From NCBI GenBank assembly GCA_039621445.1, contig CP154956.1, positions 27,906,667 through 27,970,666 on the forward strand: DNA of 64,000 nucleotides, written 5' to 3'. This document shows positions 26,740 to 64,000 of the stretch, piece by piece. Position 1 is the stretch's first letter; every line of letters starts with the position of its first letter. Source of the DNA: Euglena gracilis (Eukaryota; Euglenida; Euglenophyceae; Euglenales). The notes under the pieces were generated by a model, which ran no database searches, had not been told where the DNA came from, and saw only the letters and a program-made list of their open reading frames with translations. A program made the position numbers and the translations under genes.

Positions 26740-29633
26740 TCACAGGGCGGCGGCTGGGCGGGCGGTCCGGCCGGGGGGCCAGCCCCGCACCCGACGCAGG
26801 TGAGTCCGGTGGTCAATCACGAGCTTCGAGCTGTCGGGTGGGGCCTGTGGGGGGGGGGGGGGGGGGCAACACCGCTGGGGCGGGGGGGGGTGGGTTTGAA
26901 CCCTCTTGGGGTTTTGGCCAATCGTCCAATTCATAGCCCCACCAGAGCTACCAAATGGGGGGGGGGGTAAGACATTTGTCCTGGAAATCACCTTTCCTGA
27001 CAGACGTTTTGACTCCAGCACGACGTTGCGCTTGCACTTCTGCTGCTGTGGGACGTTTTGCGGGGTTATTAATTGGGGTTGTGCGCCAAGGATTGGACGA
27101 ACGTCCGCAAGGTTGAATGCTTATATTTCTTCCGAGCCAATTACAAGCAAGGAATTGACAGCCTCGCATGAACGTTCCTTGGCGACCACGCTGGTTGCTG
27201 AAACTCACAATACTTGAGACGTGGCAAGCGTGGCTTTGCCTCTTGCCTTGCAGTTGAGGATGTTTTGGGAGGGGGGCTATTAATTCGAGGGATTTACTGC
27301 TCGAGATCAAAAAACAAAAGCTGTTATTTAACTGAGATTGCTTTAGCAGGAGGTTATTATTTTTAGCAGAGGTTATTTTAACAAGAGATTTTCACTTTGG
27401 ATTTGCAAAATGCATAAATAAAACGACATTCCACAGCATTCAAAACATATGAACAATTTTCAACGTGTTGGGAAGAATCGGGGGTTTAACACACAAATTG
27501 TGCAGATTGCGCTTTTTTGCCCCTTTCCGCACACCTGCTTGTGCGTGAACAGGGACAGCGAGGCAGCGCCTTTAGCCTGCCCACAGCGGTGGCACTGCTC
27601 GTTGCGGTGGAAGTTGATGGCCAAGCACTGCAACGGGGGTGGTTGGGGGAAGGAGGGGCGGGGGTCTTCGGGGGAGGGGTCTCTGTTTTGTCTGAGGTGC
27701 GGAAACCGAACTTTCGAAAGAGGTGTCTTCGAAGCGTCAGTGATAACAAAAAGCCCCAAATAAGGTGGCACACAAATGTTCTTTTCCTGACGGAGTTCTG
27801 GATGGAAACTACATCCACGTAGAAATTGAACGACCTTTCAAACGTACGAGTCGTCACGAAAAATACCTGACACGTTTCTGGCAGGGATGTTTTGCAATAC
27901 AACCATTGCAAGGCACTGCACACGATAAAAGATAAATCTCGATGAACGGAAATCCTAACGACCGGACGATGTTGGCGACACAAACTAATTGCAAAATGAA
28001 TAAAATCTTCCGATCGCAATAGGTTTCATATACCCAGGGGATGAAAAAAATAATGGGGAAAAAGGGGGGGAAACGCTGCGGAAAAAAAGCTGGATGAATT
28101 TTGACTGCAAAAATCTTTACCCCCAAATCCCCCCCAATTTAAAGAACACCCAATTTCCTCCAGTTTACATTAAAAAAAATTATATACGCCCACCCACCCA
28201 CCCACCCACCCACCCACACACACAGACACACACACACACACATCCACACATAACAACCACCTTTGACCACTTTTCCAACGTATTGACCCCCCCCCCCAAT
28301 AGAAGCGGTGAGCTGCTGCAAGCGCAGGGTCCAAATAAAAAGAGCACCCCCCGCCGCCGAAGGTGGCGTTCCACTACAAGCACACCCTCCATTTTGGTGG
28401 GATTGTATATGTATATGTATATGCACATTTTTTTGCATATATTATGCATATGGATATGTATATGTATGTGCATACACATATGAATATGCATATGCATATG
28501 TATATGCATATCTATATGTATATGTACACACATACGTATGTGTATATGTAGATGTAGATGTGGATGCTTATGTATGTATATTTGGATTCTGGGATTTTTT
28601 TGATTTTGCAACTTTGGGGTTGGAAAATTCGCGCTCCTGACAGTATTTATTTATCCATTTTATTTGTCCAGAAATCCTCAAAAAGGCGACCAGGATTTTT
28701 TCCCTGCAGTGTAAGCATTCGTCGAATATTTTTTCCGGTGGAATTTAATTTTTTATTTTATTTTTGTTATTTTTTATTTTTGGAATTTTTTTTTAATTGC
28801 CAGCACTTCTTCCCTTCCAAATTATCCCCCCCGGGTGGTGACCTGACGAAAGTGGTGGAATGGAGCGTGGTAAAAAAAACGAAAGTTGAAAAAATGTTCC
28901 TGTTTCGGAAGGTTCCACCAAAAAGACCAAAATTGTTCTGACCGAATGAGAAAATCGATTTCTCATTCGTCCGGGTTTTTGCGTCTGATGCCGTACTGCT
29001 CCCCTTGTTGGCCATGACCCAATTCAACCAGCAGAATCAGCTGGATTCCCTGCGGGATGCACTTCGTTACCGTTTCATTTGAGACTCCGTGTTGGCAGAG
29101 TCTCCTGCAGACCGGAGCGCGGAGACCCTTGCACCGTGCTGGAAGCTTCTCATTTCAGGAACCGAGTTCCGCCCCTGCACTGTAGATGGCCACTCTCTAG
29201 CTCCCTCTGGGTCTGTGCAAGGAAATGCACAAATGCGCATCCCCCTTGATGATGGGTTGATAGAGTGGAACCCAGGGAACATTGCTTTCGTCTCGTCCTT
29301 CAAAATTAATGGTTTTCCGTTCAGTTTCCCCCAGCTTTGCGGTGCGTGAACGGTTTTTTTCCGGATTTTTTTTAGTGCTTATGGCTGTGGGTGTCAACCA
29401 AGAGGCCAAAAGGCCTTGTTTGTGTGGGCCTGCGCAAAAAAAAAAAACGGCGGGACGGCGGACACCTCCCGGCAGACCCAATCGCGGTAGGCGTCCGGGG
29501 GGCAATCCTTGAGGAAGGCCAGCTTCCGGCCCCGGCTCAGGCGGGGCTCCCGCGGGCCATCCCAGCTGTATAGCGACTGCTGCGGCGTCACGAGCAGCCC
29601 GCAGGTGGCGAAGAAGAACGCCCACGCCGCTGC
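26740..29633 (-). CDS. RanBP2-type zinc-finger exons; possible alternative 3' end of the XRN gene
   Basis: Three exons, all phase 0: 29466-29633, 27535-27627 and 26740-26844 (TGA). Third positions are nearly all G or C. The first exon has a hydrophobic stretch (AAAWAFFFATCGLLV) and ends in DWVCRE. The second begins CLAINFHRNEQCHRCG. Joined, they make C-x2-C-x10-C-x2-C with the conserved W and N of a RanBP2-type zinc ribbon, which in this family binds single-stranded RNA or ubiquitin. The last exon is basic and ends in RPAAAL. No ATG lies on the minus strand between the XRN stop at 29802 and the first exon here. XRN exon 30074-30122 also ends in phase 0 and could splice straight to 29633, skipping 29802-29855. 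I therefore infer either alternative last exons of one gene or a gene with an unseen start. Confidence 0.72.
28190..28255. repeat. CCCA/CA microsatellite
   Basis: cccacccacccaccc then cacacacaca. Confidence 0.85.
28286..28400. repeat. Partial copy of the 58044 element
   Basis: Reads ccccccaatagaagcggtga, gctgcaagcgcagggtccaa and ccgccgccgaaggtggcgtt, collinear with the first half of 58044-58275, then stops at an ATGT-rich tract. Confidence 0.65.
28405..28568. repeat. ATATGT/ATGCAT microsatellite
   Basis: tatgtatatgcacat-type repeats follow the partial element at 28286. Confidence 0.85.
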
Positions 29634-29801
29634 CTGCAGGGGGGGGGGGGCAGGTTTGTCGGCCCAGGGCTGTTGGTGGCCAACGTGCAGCTTTTTTTTT
29701 GCTCCCAACTCGCGCCAGTCGTTCGCTGTTCAGGGGCTTGGGGGGTGGGGTTGCTGCTGCAGCAACACCTCCCGGTGCCTTGTGTGGGCACTTCCTTGGC
29801 T

Positions 29802-62410
<32,609 letters not shown>

Positions 62411-62516
62411 CTCCGCAAAGCCCCGCGCAGACCGTACGGCCACAACAAGGGAAGCGCTGGGGCTGAGGCTGGGTATGCAACTACAACACAAAACAAAAAA
62501 AACCACACCAGCAAAC

Positions 62517-62517
62517 C

Positions 62518-62599
<82 letters not shown>

Positions 62600-62655
62600 C
62601 CAACAACAACCACAACAACAACAAAACAACAAAACAACAAAACAACAACAACGAC
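62517..62655. repeat. (AAC)n microsatellite
   Basis: About 40 caa units, with aaaacaac variants at the end. Encodes poly-Q or poly-T on paper only. Confidence 0.95.
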
Positions 62656-62884
62656 AAAACACACCACAAACCAGAGCGGTTTTGTCAAACTACCTCTGGG
62701 TCTCATAAAACAAAAAAAAACATGCCCAACAGGGGAGGGGGGGTTGCACTCATCCATCACCTATGTGGTGCCCAATGCCACCCACCAGCAAATCCACAAA
62801 ACCCCCCAAAACCTCTGAGGTCCAAGGATTCTTCACTCGCCCAGTCTCTCGGGCAAAACTGACCCTGTAAGGTGGGGGAGAGTG

Positions 62885-63010
62885 GATGTTGTTCAAGAAA
62901 ATTGTGGGAAAATTGCGAATAATCCGGGATATTGCTGAAAAATTGATGTTGGGAGAGTACACGTTTCTGCTGGAGGGGACATAAAAATTTTCTACTTCCT
63001 CTCCGGGAGT
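62885..63010. repeat. Degenerate relative of the 22477 hAT element
   Basis: The stretch aattgcgaataatccgggat...acgtttctgctggaggggac resembles bases 22545-22600 (tatcgggaatatacacattt, ctgcttgaggggac). Another tgcggaaattgc cluster lies at 63535-63590. No clear ends were found. Confidence 0.4.
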
Positions 63011-63209
63011 TTTTTTCATTGTGCAACATTGGTGTATGCTTTGACCATTCTTCAAAATAAAATAATCCAAATGTGTTTTTTGTAACTTTGAGAACATACT
63101 GATTCCAAAAAATATGTAGATTGTTGGTGAACGGTTCAAAAAAACAAACAAACGATGATCAAAAAACACAATCAAAATCAAAAAAAGCGTCAAAACCCCT
63201 CCCCCTGGG

Positions 63210-63460
63210 CAGGGCTACGACAGGGGATGCTCCATAGGAGAAGTCTCCCGAGCCTCCTCGGACGCACTCAAATGACATTAAAGCAGGCTCAAGCCTCTTT
63301 CAATGTCGTTCGAGGTCATTTGAGGAGGCTCGAAAGCATCCTCAATTGTTGAGGCTGTTTAAGCCCCCCCCCCACCCCCTGAGGGGGGCTAAAATGTTTG
63401 AGGAGGGTCCAGCTCGAACGCTCGAGCTCGAGCCTCCTCCCACAATACCCCCCCTGCCTG
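63210..63460. repeat. Degenerate single copy of the 43-bp satellite element
   Basis: Contains aatgtcgttcgaggtcattt and gaggaggctcg, then a C-run/G-run hairpin and agctcgaacgctcgagctcg, the same order as the right end of array B (15090-15200). This suggests a mobile unit rather than a local satellite. Confidence 0.6.
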
Positions 63461-63589
63461 TGAACTGTTGTAGGAAGAACCTTTTACTTCAAGCTAATAC
63501 AAACTGAGGGGGAAAGGGTGGGGGAAAAAAACTGTTAAAAATTTGCAGAAATTGCGGAAATTGCAGAAAATTACGCAAAAAAACTGCAG

Positions 63590-64000
63590 ATATTAAATCC
63601 CCCCCCAAATAATACCCCCCCAAATAATCCCCCCCCCTTGGGGTCCCACTTCGGCCGCCAAAATAATCCCCCCCCCCCCCCTGTTCCGGGCCGAAGGCCC
63701 GGATTTTTGACCTGAAAATGTAGGTAAAAATCACAATTTCTGACAACAAATTATGGAAAAATGGATTTTTCTGGCTCATCTGACCTCCAAAAATGGTAAA
63801 TTTCACAAGAAAGTGCAAAAAATGACCCCAAAGGGCGGTTTTGGGTGCTATTTTGGGTTTTACGGGACTTCGGAAAATTTCGAAATTTTTGGAAAAATAA
63901 TACCCCCCCCCCCCAAATAATACCCCCCCCCCTCGGGCCGGGACTTCGGGCGAAAAAATAATACCCGGGGGGGGGTATTATTTGGGGGGGTTTAATCCCC
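63590..64000. mobile_element. Short element with C-run/AAATAATAC ends, copy 2, reaching the window edge
   Basis: Starts attaaatccccccccaaata and ends gtattatttgggggggttta, inverted relative to each other. Interior includes ctgaaaatgtaggtaaaaat and tttacgggacttcggaaaat, shared with copy 1. Confidence 0.65.

Noticed and set aside
26685-26815. Plus-strand first exon MPDLQPAEAQRAQE ending at gtgagt
   Set aside because: The minus-strand last exon (SSKLVIDHRTHLRRVRGW) has near-complete G/C third positions and fits the RanBP2 exons in phase.

Overview
The window is nuclear DNA of a eukaryote, probably a protist alga. I cannot name the group. The evidence is a set of genes split into many short exons (30 to 290 bases) with GT-AG borders and matching phases. 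Exon third codon positions are almost all G or C, while introns and spacers are AT-rich and full of homopolymer G or C runs. Every host gene I can support lies on the minus strand, head to tail with short spacers. Unidirectional tandem genes and the V/P-rich repeat in the retroelement recall alveolates such as dinoflagellates; a chlorarachniophyte or glaucophyte is not excluded.

From high to low coordinates on the minus strand: (1) 62410-29802, an XRN-family 5'-3' exoribonuclease of at least 23 exons with all seven acidic catalytic positions. Its 5' end lies outside the window, and its 3' exons add an unexpected hydrophobic segment. (2) 29633-26740, three exons that build a RanBP2-type zinc finger across a splice junction. 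No start codon precedes them, so they may be alternative 3' exons of the XRN gene. (3) 24046-19909, a multi-exon protein I do not recognise. (4) 19460-15983, the C-terminal part of an exostosin-family glycosyltransferase. (5) 15399-11490, a small unknown protein whose intron holds a block of palindromic repeats. (6) 11312-1231, a Q/P/A-rich protein ending in a C-x8-C-x5-C-x3-H zinc finger.

Mobile DNA fills the introns and spacers. A 6-kb Penelope-like retroelement (49253-55130, plus strand) has its GIY-YIG nuclease in front of the reverse transcriptase and carries direct terminal repeats. It lies antisense in the 13.7-kb intron 4 of the XRN gene. Two hAT-type elements with CAGGGG...CCCCTG ends and 7-bp target duplications are present; one keeps a hATC transposase fragment. 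XRN intron 3 is essentially a miniature CAGGG...CCCTG insertion with an 8-bp duplication, that is, an intron made by a transposon. Several short element families with C/G-run ends, a 43-bp palindromic satellite, 170-bp foldback units, a cluster of AGGCGG palindromes and many microsatellites complete the window.
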